A stretch of DNA of 63,141 nucleotides from Phycisphaerae bacterium (GTDB taxonomy: Bacteria; Planctomycetota; Phycisphaerae; Sedimentisphaerales; Anaerobacaceae), in NCBI GenBank assembly GCA_030615025.1, contig JAUXAB010000015.1, forward strand, positions 1 to 63,141, read 5' to 3'. Shown here piece after piece: positions 1 through 8,556 of this stretch. The position numbers and the translations under genes were made by a program. How positions within the stretch are numbered: position 1 is the stretch's first letter; every line of letters starts with the position of its first letter. The notes under the pieces were generated by a model. It did no database searches, was not told the DNA's origin, and saw only the letters and a program-made list of their open reading frames with translations.

Positions 1-654
1 AGAAGAAATGTAATTATCCAGGAAAATCAAATCAGAAGCCTCCAGAATGCCCTCGAAGCCAAGAAGGAAGAGATTCAACTAACCAAGATCCAGTCCGATC
101 GCCTCGAATTGGAGCTCAAGGCCAGAGATGAACAAATAGCCAGGTTAAGGGCCTCGCTCAACACCGCAAAAACAAATAAAGAATATGCCGCACTTCTCAC
201 ACAGCTCAATACAACCAAAGCCGACAATTCCAAAAACGAAACCCAGATTCTGGAGTTACTGAAAGACATCGAGACCGACGAGGCTGAGTGCGAAAGAATA
301 CAAAACCAGATAGAGGAGCAAATACAGACGCTTGAGCAGACTCGAAAGGAAACTGAGCTCCTGGCGACCAAATACGAGGCCGAAATCGAGGAAATCCAGA
401 TTGAATGGAATCAGGCTGCCCAGGCTATACCGACCGACCCATTGCAAGTTTTCAAACGTGTCGCCGAAACATACGATGGCGAAGCACTCGCGGTGGTTGA
501 GCAGCAGGGGGGAAAAACGGAAACCTACACCTGTGGCGGATGCTTTATGGGCATCACCGCTGAGTCCGTCAATTTGCTTATGACTAAGGATGATATTATC
601 CGCTGTCCCAACTGCACAAGAATACTTGTGCTTGGAGGCGAAAGGCATATTTGA
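1..654 (+). CDS. C4-type zinc-ribbon coiled-coil protein (zf-RING_7 type), 5' truncated by window edge
   Basis: The frame is open from base 1, so the start lies outside the window; 217 codons are visible. Residues 1-150 are a charged, heptad-rich coiled coil with Lys/Glu/Gln-rich helices. The C-terminus carries a four-Cys zinc ribbon, CGGC at about 178-181 and CPNC at about 202-205, in the spacing of the zf-RING_7 family (coiled coil followed by zinc ribbon). The molecular role of this family is poorly defined; nucleic-acid binding is usually assumed. The next gene begins with an RNase HI domain. Proteins of this family also sit beside RNase H genes in actinobacteria, so the neighbourhood fits. 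The family call is good; the function is inferred. Confidence 0.75.
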   Translation, partial: RRNVIIQENQIRSLQNALEAKKEEIQLTKIQSDRLELELKARDEQIARLRASLNTAKTNKEYAALLTQLNTTKADNSKNETQILELLKDIETDEAECERIQNQIEEQIQTLEQTRKETELLATKYEAEIEEIQIEWNQAAQAIPTDPLQVFKRVAETYDGEALAVVEQQGGKTETYTCGGCFMGITAESVNLLMTKDDIIRCPNCTRILVLGGERHI

Positions 655-663
655 CAATCGAGC

Positions 664-747
664 CCCGTTAGAGGGACCCCGCTTTGCGGGAACCCAAATT
701 CTACAATGGGGCAAAATGTGATAGAAAAAGGAAAGATTTCTAACGGG
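664..747. repeat. Inverted CCCGTTAGA / TCTAACGGG dispersed repeat
   Basis: CCCGTTAGA at 664-672 is exactly inverted at 739-747, flanking about 66 bp that include a small GC hairpin (ccccgctttgcggg). The same core recurs at 5217-5225, in a second inverted pair at 5375-5452, and as CCGTTAGA at 57373-57380. This looks like a small non-coding palindromic element family. It occupies most of the gap before the RNase H-PurN gene. Confidence 0.55.
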
Positions 748-766
748 ACGAGCATCGAAATACGAG

Positions 767-1882
767 ATGCCAGATACGAGATATGAAGTAATCGCTTACA
801 CAGATGGTGCCAGTAGAGGCAACCCAGGCCCAGCCGCTGCCGGGTTCATACTGACCGATTCAGCCGGGACTCAATTACAGGCAAAAGCCTTCTTCATCGG
901 CCGCACTACAAACAACGTAGCCGAATACACCGGAATCGTAAAAGCCCTCGAAGCCGTAAAACAGATTGGTGCTAAACAGCTAATTGTCTTCAGTGACAGC
1001 GAGCTGCTTGTCAGACAGATTAACGGCGAATACAAAGTAAAAAGCGAGCAAATCAGGCCTCTTTTCCAGCAAGCCGTCAAGATGCTCGGTGAATTCGAAA
1101 ACTGGAAGGTTCAACACATTGCCAGAGAGGAAAACAAAGAAACCGACAAACTCGTAAACCAGGCATTAAATCTCGAACAGGATGTCGTCCGCAGGGTGCC
1201 GCCGAAAGGCGTCCCCAAGCGGACTTACGGCAAAGGCAAACCGGCGCCAGCCGCACAAAATAAAAAACCCATTCGGCTCGGCGTGCTGATCAGCGGCGGC
1301 GGTACAACGTTGATGAATATCCTCGAATATATTAAGCAGGGCCGGCTAAATGCCGAAGTTGCCATCGTAATAAGTTCACGCTCAACTGTAGCCGGCGTCG
1401 AAAGGGCAAAGAACACCGGACTCAACGTAAAAATCATCCGCAAAAAAGACTTCCCTGGCGTTGATGAATTTAGCAAACGAATCGAGGAAGAGCTTGCCGC
1501 TGCGAACGTTGACCTCGTCGTCCAGGGCGGGTGGCTCTGCCTTTGGAAAATACCCACTCGATACGAAAACCGCGTCATGAACATACATCCCGCCTTGCTG
1601 CCGAGTTTCGGCGGACAAGGTATGTGGGGACATCGCGTCCACGAGGCGGTTCTTGCAGCAGGATGCAAAATAACCGGCTGCACTGTGCACTTCTGCACAA
1701 ACGAATATGACAAAGGACCAATAATTGTCCAGCGAGCCTGTGAGGTCAAGGAGGCAGACACCCCAGAAACCCTCGCTGCCAGGGTCTTTGAGCAGGAGTG
1801 TATCGCATATCCACAGGCTATAAGACTGTTCGCAGAAGGTAAATTGAATGTTCAAGAGGGCAAAGTAGAAATTAAACGGTAA
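767..1882 (+). CDS. Fusion protein: RNase HI domain + phosphoribosylglycinamide formyltransferase (PurN-like)
   Basis: Residues 1-135 form a complete RNase HI domain. The carboxylates D13 (YTDGAS), E53 (NNVAEYTG), D77 (FSDSELL) and D127 (KETDKL) fit the DEDD metal site that cleaves RNA in RNA/DNA hybrids. A basic, Pro/Lys-rich linker (about 138-168) leads into a glycinamide ribonucleotide transformylase fold. That part has a phosphate-binding SGGGTT loop at about 176-181 and N272/H274 in MNIHPALLP. It also has D315 in EYDKGPII, matching the catalytic Asn/His/Asp of PurN, which transfers formyl from 10-formyl-THF to GAR in purine synthesis. Both halves look intact, with no stop or frameshift between them. 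The start ATG has no clear Shine-Dalgarno and lies in an 'atacgagat' repeat tract. No other purine gene is nearby. The domain calls are strong; joint function is unknown. Confidence 0.85.
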   Translation: MPDTRYEVIAYTDGASRGNPGPAAAGFILTDSAGTQLQAKAFFIGRTTNNVAEYTGIVKALEAVKQIGAKQLIVFSDSELLVRQINGEYKVKSEQIRPLFQQAVKMLGEFENWKVQHIAREENKETDKLVNQALNLEQDVVRRVPPKGVPKRTYGKGKPAPAAQNKKPIRLGVLISGGGTTLMNILEYIKQGRLNAEVAIVISSRSTVAGVERAKNTGLNVKIIRKKDFPGVDEFSKRIEEELAAANVDLVVQGGWLCLWKIPTRYENRVMNIHPALLPSFGGQGMWGHRVHEAVLAAGCKITGCTVHFCTNEYDKGPIIVQRACEVKEADTPETLAARVFEQECIAYPQAIRLFAEGKLNVQEGKVEIKR

Positions 1883-1932
1883 TTGGTTAAATAGTTAAAC
1901 AGTTACGATTCATCAATTACCAGTTACTATTC

Positions 1933-1987
1933 ACCAGTTACCAATTACCAGTTACCAATTACCAGTTACCAATTACCAGTTACCAAT
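1933..1987. repeat. 14-bp tandem repeat (accagttaccaatt x4)
   Basis: Four head-to-tail copies of accagttaccaatt (the last one base short) run up to two bases before the ATG at 1989. A more degenerate fifth copy lies upstream from about 1915. The array replaces the normal leader and ribosome-binding region of the next gene. Confidence 0.85.
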
Positions 1988-1988
1988 A

Positions 1989-2438
1989 ATGAACAGACGG
2001 CAAAAGATCATATTGAGAGATTTTGTGACCGTCGTGGTCATTACGGCTATTGCAGTCGTGGCAATGATTAACTTCAGGGATTGGGTGAACCACTCAGAAG
2101 CTATGCGGGCAATGGAGGATCTCCGCCAAAGAATCAAACAGTACCGGGATGAGCACGGTTCAGTGCCCCACAAAACCTGGGTCGATAGTCAGAGGGAAAA
2201 TCTGCCAGGGAACGTTCGGCTCGGGAACTTGCAGTATAGAGCCAGGTGGATCGACTTTGAATCAACCCCGGATGAGATATTGGCTTACACCGAAAGAAAT
2301 TACCGTTCATTATTAATCGGCGGTGGCTATATCGTATTAAGGCTCGATGGCCGTGTAGAGTGGATGGGCAAGAAAGAATTCAAAACGCTTTTAGCACAAC
2401 AGCAAAGCCCGGAAGAAATTCAAATGCTGCAGAAGTAG
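1989..2438 (+). CDS. Small membrane-anchored protein, pseudopilin-like
   Basis: 149 residues. After a short basic N-terminus (MNRRQKIILRD) there is one hydrophobic helix (about 12-28, VTVVVITAIAVVAMI). An amphipathic helix follows (MRAMEDLRQRIKQYRDEHG), then a soluble domain. The layout resembles type II secretion or type IV pseudopilins, in which a hydrophobic N-terminal helix continues into an alpha spine. However, no clear prepilin peptidase site (G before F-T/S-x3-E) is seen. The start is the ATG right after a tandem repeat, with no Shine-Dalgarno. It converges on clpC, with 36 bp between the stop codons. The call is structural only; it could equally be an unrelated bitopic membrane protein. 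Confidence 0.55.
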   Translation: MNRRQKIILRDFVTVVVITAIAVVAMINFRDWVNHSEAMRAMEDLRQRIKQYRDEHGSVPHKTWVDSQRENLPGNVRLGNLQYRARWIDFESTPDEILAYTERNYRSLLIGGGYIVLRLDGRVEWMGKKEFKTLLAQQQSPEEIQMLQK

Positions 2439-2474
2439 CGGTAAACGTAAAGCCAGATACGAAATACACCCTTG

Positions 2475-4976
2475 TTATTGTGATTGTACGATGGGTTGTT
2501 TGCTTTCCTCCGGCTTCTTTACTGAAAAGCCGACAAATTTCAGGTGCTCTTCGTCCTGCACGTCAATCTTTATAAGGTTTTTGTCTTTGAATTTACCTAC
2601 CAGGACAGCTTCTGAAAGTGGGTCTTCTATGTAGTGCTCGATTGCTCTTCGCAGAGGCCTTGCCCCGAATTCAGGGTTGTAACCTTTGTCGATGAGAAAT
2701 TCCTTAGCCCGCTCGGCCAACTCCAGCTTCAAGCCGTGTTCCATCAGCCGCTTGAACACCTTCGCAAGCTCGTAATCAACGATAATTTGCAAATCTTCTC
2801 TTGTTAGTGCCCTGAAGACTATCGTGTCATCAACTCGGTTCAAGAACTCCGGCCTGAACTGCCGCTCCACTTCTTTCTGCAGCATCTCTTTCATTTTCTC
2901 ATAATTGGCCTGAGGGCTCTTTTTCCCAAAGCCGAATCCTGCTTGGTTCTTAATCAGGTCGGCCCCGAGATTGCTGGTCATAATTAGAATGACATTTTTG
3001 AAATCGACGCTTCGCCCAAAAGCGTCGGTCAACCTGCCCTCGTCCATAATCTGCAGAAGTATATTGTAAACGTCCGGATGTGCCTTTTCTATTTCGTCGA
3101 GCAGCAGCACAGCGTAAGGTCTGCGTCTAATCCTTTCGGTCAATTGTCCTCCCTCTTCATATCCCACATAGCCGGGAGGCGCCCCGACCAATCGGCTGAC
3201 ATTGTGCTTCTCCATAAATTCGCTCATATCTAATCGAATAAGCGCACTTTTGTTGCTGAACATAAACTCAGCGATAGCTTGTGCCAGCAGTGTCTTTCCC
3301 ACACCGCTGGGCCCAAGGAATATAAAGCAACCCATCGGGCGATTCGGGTCTTTCATACCGCTTCGGCTCCGCCGCACCGCTTTGGCAACGGCACTGATTG
3401 CCTCCTCCTGTGAGACAACCGTTTTATGCAGCTCGGCTTCCAGCTCCAAAAGTCTCTGGGTCTCTTTCTTCTCCAGTCTCGTCAGCGGAACACCCGTCAT
3501 ATTGCTGACGACCTCCGCAATAATCTCGGTATCCACTTCCCCGGTTTTCTCTTTATTCTCATCGTACCATTTTTTCTGTAGTTGCGTCTTCTCATCCAGA
3601 AGCTTTTGGGCCTCGTCTCTCAGTGCCGCCGCCTGCTCATAGTTGGCGTTTTTAACCGCCTCATCTTTTTCTTTTTGCAGTTTTTCAATCTTTCCTTCCA
3701 TCTGCGCCAAATCCAGCGGAGGAGTCATATTCTTAAGTCGAACCCTCGCACCCGCTTCATCGACCACATCTATCGCCTTGTCAGGCAGGCACCTGCCGGC
3801 GATGTATCTGGTTGATAGCTCCACCGCTTGATAAAGCGCCTCGTCGGTAAACCGCACTTTGTGGTGCGCCTCATAGCGGTCCTGAAGTCCTCTAAGAATA
3901 TCCAGGGTCTCATCCTTTGTAGGTGGTTCAACAATTATCGTCTGGAACCGTCTCTCGAGCGCACCGTCTTTCTCAATATGCTTTCTATACTCGTCCAGAG
4001 TGGTAGCCCCGATACATTGCACTTCACCTCTGGCAAGTGCGGGCTTTAGCACGTTTGAAGCATCGATAGCCCCCTCAGCCCCGCCTGCTCCCACCAGCGT
4101 ATGCAGCTCATCGATGAATAAAACAACGTTCTTTGCTCTTCTAACCTCGTTGATGACCGCCTTGATTCGCTCTTCGAATTGCCCGCGATATTTTGTACCG
4201 GCAACCATCATCGCCAGATCAAGCACCACAATTCGTTTGTCCTTTAGCAGTTCCGGTACCTGCTTGTTGACTATCTGCTGGCTGAGCCCCTCCACGATGG
4301 CTGTTTTACCGACGCCTGCTTCACCTAATAGCACCGGATTGTTTTTCGTACGTCTGCACAGTATTTGCAGCAGTCGCTCAATCTCCCTCTTTCTTCCGAT
4401 TACCGGGTCAAGCTCGTCATTGCGTGCTAATTCCGTAAGGTCTCTGCCGAAGCTGTCCAGTGCAGGGGTCTTACTCTTTGGCTTTCGCCCTATTGCCGGA
4501 CCCATCTTCATACCAAGGCCGGCAGGACCGTCATCCACTCCCGCTCCAAGTAAATTTAAGACCTCCTGCCGAACCTCCTCGAGCTTCAAGCCCAGATTCA
4601 TAAGAACCTGAGCCGCTATCCCTTCGGTCTCTCGCAGCATCCCCAGCAGGATATGTTCGGTCCCGACATAATTATGGTTAAGCGACCTGGCCTCCTCGAT
4701 GGCGTACTCAATAACCTTCTTGGCTCGTGGCGTCTGCGGCAGTTTCCCCATCGTAACCATATCCGGCCCGCTCTTGACCAGTTTTTCCACCTCCAGCCGC
4801 AGCTTCTTTATATCCACATCCAGGTTCTTCAGAACCGTAGCACCCACTCCGCTGCCCTCTTTAACCAGGCCCAGCAGGATGTGCTCGGTTCCTATATATT
4901 CGTGGTTAAATCGCTGTGCCTCTTGGTTGGCCAGCGCCATAACCTTACGTGCACGGTCTGTAAAACGCTCAAACAT
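2475..4976 (-). CDS. clpC: ATP-dependent Clp protease ATP-binding subunit ClpC
   Basis: 833 residues, normal for ClpC. Two Clp_N repeats lie in residues 1-150, each with an EHILLG motif. The first AAA+ domain has Walker A GEAGVGKT and Walker B VVLFIDE. A UVR-like coiled M-domain follows at about 410-480 (KLQKEKDEAVKNANYEQA). The second AAA+ domain has Walker A GPSGVGKT and Walker B LLLDE, and a D2-small domain ends the chain. ClpC unfolds substrates for the ClpP protease and needs adaptors or its own N-domain. The start is supported by a G-rich site (ggggtaaaag) just upstream on the minus strand. clpP is not in the window, and no CtsR- or CIRCE-like operator was noticed. Confidence 0.96.
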   Translation of the reverse strand: MFERFTDRARKVMALANQEAQRFNHEYIGTEHILLGLVKEGSGVGATVLKNLDVDIKKLRLEVEKLVKSGPDMVTMGKLPQTPRAKKVIEYAIEEARSLNHNYVGTEHILLGMLRETEGIAAQVLMNLGLKLEEVRQEVLNLLGAGVDDGPAGLGMKMGPAIGRKPKSKTPALDSFGRDLTELARNDELDPVIGRKREIERLLQILCRRTKNNPVLLGEAGVGKTAIVEGLSQQIVNKQVPELLKDKRIVVLDLAMMVAGTKYRGQFEERIKAVINEVRRAKNVVLFIDELHTLVGAGGAEGAIDASNVLKPALARGEVQCIGATTLDEYRKHIEKDGALERRFQTIIVEPPTKDETLDILRGLQDRYEAHHKVRFTDEALYQAVELSTRYIAGRCLPDKAIDVVDEAGARVRLKNMTPPLDLAQMEGKIEKLQKEKDEAVKNANYEQAAALRDEAQKLLDEKTQLQKKWYDENKEKTGEVDTEIIAEVVSNMTGVPLTRLEKKETQRLLELEAELHKTVVSQEEAISAVAKAVRRSRSGMKDPNRPMGCFIFLGPSGVGKTLLAQAIAEFMFSNKSALIRLDMSEFMEKHNVSRLVGAPPGYVGYEEGGQLTERIRRRPYAVLLLDEIEKAHPDVYNILLQIMDEGRLTDAFGRSVDFKNVILIMTSNLGADLIKNQAGFGFGKKSPQANYEKMKEMLQKEVERQFRPEFLNRVDDTIVFRALTREDLQIIVDYELAKVFKRLMEHGLKLELAERAKEFLIDKGYNPEFGARPLRRAIEHYIEDPLSEAVLVGKFKDKNLIKIDVQDEEHLKFVGFSVKKPEESKQPIVQSQ

Positions 4977-5051
4977 CTTTTACCCCAAAATATTATTCGG
5001 TTTTAATCAATTATCAATATCGAAGATCCGGCTCTGACGGAATCAATTATC

Positions 5052-5079
5052 ATTATATCATACTCAGCCCATTTGTCAA
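5052..5079 (-). promoter_or_regulatory. sigma70-type promoter of clpC
   Basis: On the minus strand TTGACA (5074-5079) is followed after 16 bp by TATAAT (5052-5057). Both are perfect consensus hexamers, about 75 bp upstream of the clpC start. This predicts vegetative, constitutively strong transcription. Confidence 0.75.
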
Positions 5080-5488
5080 ACAATCAAAACACACCAAATC
5101 CTGCTTTTTAGGACTGGGAGCGACTATTCTTTAATATGCCTAAAATTAAGATGGTGTTTGTTTCTCCCACTAACGTTTTTTCTTTAATCTTAATTTTATC
5201 GACAAAAAGCACTGCCCCCGTTAGAGACTTTTCCCTTTGGGTCCCCCAATCCGCATTTTTGGCACCCCAAAGACCCCCCTATCCAGAATCCGCCGTTTTG
5301 GCGAAAAACACAGAAGCTCTCTCAAAACTTCTGGAAAAGACCCAGCTGATTTGGTACAATCTCATAAGATTTTGACCCCGTTAGAAGTCAGCAATGGTGG
5401 CTTGGACCGCGAGATTGGCTCGTACCGTAGATGGGGTTACTTCTAATGGGGTTAACCGGTCGCCACACTTTTGTCAGTAGGAGAAAAA
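5080..5488. other. Intergenic region between clpC and the three-repeat protein gene
   Basis: About 400 bp with no credible gene. It holds a CCCGTTAGA core at 5217-5225, C-rich runs at 5230-5280, and a 14-bp inverted pair at 5375-5388 (accccgttagaagt) and 5439-5452 (acttctaatggggt) with one mismatch. The pair ends 37 bp before the next ATG. Short open frames here have biased, repetitive composition and no ribosome-binding site. Confidence 0.6.
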
Positions 5489-7114
5489 ATGAGAAGACTA
5501 AGAAGAGCCCATCAAAAACACGCCAGAGAGCAAGCTAAACGGCGTAAAAAGTTCAAACAGCGGGCCCTCGCCGTCGGCACTGCCGCTGCAATTACATTAG
5601 GAACAGCGGCGGGTCTGAGCAAAGCTCTTGCACATACGCCGGACCCTCACGAATTGCCCGTCAGTCAGGATGCGGACGCCGATTTGCTTACTGATACTGA
5701 GGAAGTTACGCTCGGCTATTGTCCGTTCAATCCCGACCAGAATCGTAACGAAATACCGGATGGAGTAGATTTGGCTAAACGCTGCAGCACTGCTATCGAG
5801 CAGCTGCCCTGGCAGAATGAAGCTGACCCGGAGGAGACATATAAATGGTGGGCGCCCCAGTACGGCTTGCATACCTGTGACATCTGTGGAGCGACAATGG
5901 CTATGGGATCAGGGGGCGTAGTAAATCCGCGACTGGGTATAAGCGTTGATTTTCCATTTCGCTTGACTCTACATTTTATGGAGCACGGCTCATTCAGTTA
6001 CCTCGGATACTATGGTACTGAGCCGGTGGAAGGAAGGGTTGATATTCCTCTGCTCGTGCAAGCCCTTGAGTTATCGTTGCCTTTTGATCCCAACGCCCAT
6101 CAATTGCCGGTAGCTAAAGATGCAGATGCAGATTTACTCGCAAACAAAGAGGAATTTGCCATCGGCTATCAACCTTTCGATGATGACCAAAACAAAAATG
6201 AAATACCCGATGGCGTCGAACTCGCCAAACGCAGCGCCGAAGTTATCGACCAGTTGCCGCAGATAGGCCCAGAGGACCCACCCCCGAACGGAACTTATAA
6301 AGTCGAACACCAGGCGCGGGGGAATGAAAACTGTTGCATTTGCGGAATACCGATAAATATGGGAACTATGGAAATTATCAATCCGCCACTGGGGTTGCGT
6401 GTTGAGTTTCCCATTTTGTCTTTGCATTATATGGGCCACGGCTCTTTCAGTTACGATGGCACTACCAATACCGGCAGGACCAATGTGCCGCTGCTGCTGA
6501 GAACGCTGGAACTGCGTTTTCCTTACTACCCCGACGACCATCAATTGCCGGTAGATGGAAACGACCTTGACGGGGACCTTTTGACAAACGGCGAAGAACT
6601 GGCGGCAGGCTATAACCTTTACGACCCCGACCAGGACCAGGACCTTACCCCCGATGGTATTGAGCTTGCCAGGCAATGTGGCGAGGTAATCGATGCCTTG
6701 CCGGTGCACGACCCTTACGACGGTAATCCTGCCCCAGAGCAAACGTACAAAATAAATTGCTTCCTGAAGGGTCTTGAGCAGTGCGGTATATGTGGCGCAA
6801 TGCGCAATATGGGTTCCTGGCTGGTTGTAAATCCCAAGATCGAGCTATCTATTAGAGTACCCGATATCGTCTGCCACTACATAGAGCACGGCTCTTTCAG
6901 CTATGCTGGTGATGTCCACGGAAGAGGTAGAATTGATGTCCCGCTTTTAGTAAAAATTCTGGAAATGCCTCGTCGCTGCGGCGATTTGGGGACAATATAT
7001 CTACCCGGTGATTTGAACCAGGATTGCGAAGTCAATTTCAAGGACTTCGCAGAGTTTACCGACAAATGGCTGGACTCGAATGACCCGAACCAGAACGCAA
7101 GTGGCAAACCATAA
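5489..7114 (+). CDS. Secreted three-repeat protein with CxxCG/HGSFSY modules and dockerin-like C-terminus
   Basis: The start is the ATG at 5489, five bases after TAGGAG; a TTG 18 bp upstream is also in frame. The 541-residue product has a very basic N-region, a hydrophobic segment (about 28-50) that could be a signal peptide, and three tandem modules of about 148 residues starting near 54, 203 and 350. Each module begins with an Asp-rich, thrombospondin-type-3-like calcium loop (DADADLLT, then NxxPDG). A C-x-I-C-G pair follows, then VNP or INP, then H-[YF]-[MI]-x-H-G-S-F-S-Y, and the module ends in VPLLxxxLEL. The Cys/His set could bind a metal. The C-terminus (about 507-530, GDLNQDCEVNFKDFAEF) is a planctomycete dockerin-like motif. 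The next gene starts one base after the stop. The module family is not one I recognise. Confidence 0.75.
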   Translation: MRRLRRAHQKHAREQAKRRKKFKQRALAVGTAAAITLGTAAGLSKALAHTPDPHELPVSQDADADLLTDTEEVTLGYCPFNPDQNRNEIPDGVDLAKRCSTAIEQLPWQNEADPEETYKWWAPQYGLHTCDICGATMAMGSGGVVNPRLGISVDFPFRLTLHFMEHGSFSYLGYYGTEPVEGRVDIPLLVQALELSLPFDPNAHQLPVAKDADADLLANKEEFAIGYQPFDDDQNKNEIPDGVELAKRSAEVIDQLPQIGPEDPPPNGTYKVEHQARGNENCCICGIPINMGTMEIINPPLGLRVEFPILSLHYMGHGSFSYDGTTNTGRTNVPLLLRTLELRFPYYPDDHQLPVDGNDLDGDLLTNGEELAAGYNLYDPDQDQDLTPDGIELARQCGEVIDALPVHDPYDGNPAPEQTYKINCFLKGLEQCGICGAMRNMGSWLVVNPKIELSIRVPDIVCHYIEHGSFSYAGDVHGRGRIDVPLLVKILEMPRRCGDLGTIYLPGDLNQDCEVNFKDFAEFTDKWLDSNDPNQNASGKP

Positions 7115-7630
7115 ATGCAAAGTGGTGCGAATTTGGATTTTCAGTCGCAAGAACTAAGACAGTGCGTCAGGAAACTGAAAGAGATTGACTTTGAGCTGGC
7201 ATACCTTGCCCTGCTTACCTGCCAGGGACTCAAGCCGTCAAGCCGATGGGAAAAGCCTTTAGACGACCACGGCCTTGAATTGCTGCAGCAAATGGGCTTG
7301 CTTACGAAACAAATCCAGCGAACGGTCAAGACCGGCAAGCTGGTTTCAGAAACTATTTTCAGCATATCGCCCGGCTACATTCAACTCTATGAAAAACAGT
7401 TTGCCGGCAAACCGATAGACAAATCTGCTGCGACAGTGCGTTTTGAAGGTTTTTTATTTGGTTTTCCGCCCTGCTGTGTGGACGAATATATCCGGCACCC
7501 TTATATCAAAAATGCCCTCCCCCCTCAGCACCAGAAGATTTTATTTCATTGGGCCTGCAAGGATTGCAAAATCACCCCTACTTTTTTATCAGAATACCGC
7601 CGAATACACGAGTATGTGGAAAAATGCTGA
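7115..7630 (+). CDS. Uncharacterised protein with GFPPCC motif (DUF483-like?)
   Basis: 171 residues, starting immediately after the TAA of the three-repeat gene, so translational coupling is likely. The N-terminal half is helical. The centre has FLFGFPPCCVDEYI at about 112-125, resembling the GFPxCC motif of DUF483-like proteins, and the C-terminus has HWACKDCKI. Two adjacent cysteines plus a CxxC pair suggest metal binding or disulfide chemistry. No signal peptide or membrane segment is seen, so it is probably cytosolic while its neighbour is exported. It may process, metallate or regulate that neighbour, but this rests only on coupling. The family assignment is tentative. Confidence 0.6.
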   Translation: MQSGANLDFQSQELRQCVRKLKEIDFELAYLALLTCQGLKPSSRWEKPLDDHGLELLQQMGLLTKQIQRTVKTGKLVSETIFSISPGYIQLYEKQFAGKPIDKSAATVRFEGFLFGFPPCCVDEYIRHPYIKNALPPQHQKILFHWACKDCKITPTFLSEYRRIHEYVEKC

Positions 7631-7710
7631 ATGTGGTAAAATTCTCTTTTGTGGTATTTGTCGTGCGTGATGCGTGTCGCGGGAACAGAAAGACCCAGTA
7701 CAAATTTGTC

Positions 7711-7974
7711 TTAGTCCTCTTTTTCCTCAAGCAGCTTTCTGAGGTAATTATTTTCCCGCCGTGTCGCTTCTAAGTCGAAGAGTTGATATTTAATACATAC
7801 CCGCAGATAATCCAGTGATTCCTGCAGATTATCGACGCTTTTTTGAAGTCGCTTACGCTTGTCTTGTGCTTGTTTGGCGAGTGTAGCCAATTTTCTATAC
7901 TGGGGGTTGGACATCCCCCCAAATTCTTTCACCAGCTCCTTAAGTTTGTCTTCTAATCTTGCCTCGTCCATCAT
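7711..7974 (-). CDS. Small coiled-coil protein, 87 aa
   Basis: The start is placed at the first Met of MMDEARLEDKL because GAGGAG lies five bases upstream on the minus strand; an in-frame ATG 39 bp earlier lacks a site. The product is almost wholly charged alpha helix with heptads (KLKELVKEFGG, KRKRLQKSVDNLQESLDYL) and no membrane segment. Such short coiled coils are often accessory or scaffold proteins. No family is recognised. It stands alone between a convergent neighbour and a long upstream region with its own promoter. Confidence 0.6.
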   Translation of the reverse strand: MMDEARLEDKLKELVKEFGGMSNPQYRKLATLAKQAQDKRKRLQKSVDNLQESLDYLRVCIKYQLFDLEATRRENNYLRKLLEEKED

Positions 7975-8052
7975 GTTGCTCCTCTTTCGAGCGAGGCTTC
8001 CCTCTTCAGTCACCCTGATTAATGACCCTCCGAAGCCTCTTGGTTACAATTT

Positions 8053-8081
8053 GTTATATGAATACAATATTATTACAGCAA
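8053..8081 (-). promoter_or_regulatory. Candidate sigma70 promoter of the 87-aa coiled-coil gene
   Basis: On the minus strand TTGCTG (8076-8081), a 17-bp spacer and TATAAC (8053-8058) lie about 80 bp upstream of the start in AT-rich DNA. Confidence 0.5.
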
Positions 8082-8398
8082 AACCCATACCTAAACGCCC
8101 CAAAGCCAGCTTTTTGCTTAACTTCACCGCTTATACCCAAAAACAGCTAATCAGACCAACCCTGTGCATAACCCTTAAGTTTTGTTTCAACTTTCCGAAA
8201 CGCAACCCTTATATGGATTAAAGCCCTGTGTTGCAGGAAATCAACATCTTGGATTTGCCGGCGTTTTCTTACTGGACGTAATGATTTTACTAAAAAACAG
8301 TTACGATTAACGTTGATTTTTGTAAACATCACCGTTGACTTATAGCACCAAATACGCTTTATCAGCTGTAATTTGTGTAGTTTTAGGCCTGGTGTAGT

Positions 8399-8498
8399 TG
8401 TAGTTTTACAGTTGAAATGAGAGCAATTTACAGAAGATGAGGGCGCCATGGGACACTTGGTGATAGCGGGACAGGGTGTAGTTTTACAGTTGAAATGA
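8399..8498. repeat. 22-bp direct repeat, 78 bp apart
   Basis: The same 22 bases (core tagttttacagttgaaatga) occur at 8399-8420 and 8477-8498, and shorter 'tgtagtttta' relatives sit just upstream near 8376. The rest of 8082-8556 shows no gene. The repeats lie upstream of the coiled-coil gene, but too far for a simple operator. Confidence 0.6.
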
Positions 8499-8556
8499 CG
8501 GAGACTATCAGCGCATAAAACATCCGCCTAAGACTAAAAACTTATTGATATGCCGG

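Noticed and set aside
1933..1987. CRISPR array
   Set aside because: Units are 14 bp with no unique spacers, so this is a simple tandem repeat. No cas gene is present.
4000..4611. 203-codon plus-strand frame
   Set aside because: Lies wholly within clpC on the other strand and has the Ser/Pro-rich composition of an antisense frame.
5136..5446. Two short plus-strand frames after the clpC promoter
   Set aside because: Low-complexity, overlapping the C-rich and CCCGTTAGA repeats. No ribosome-binding site.
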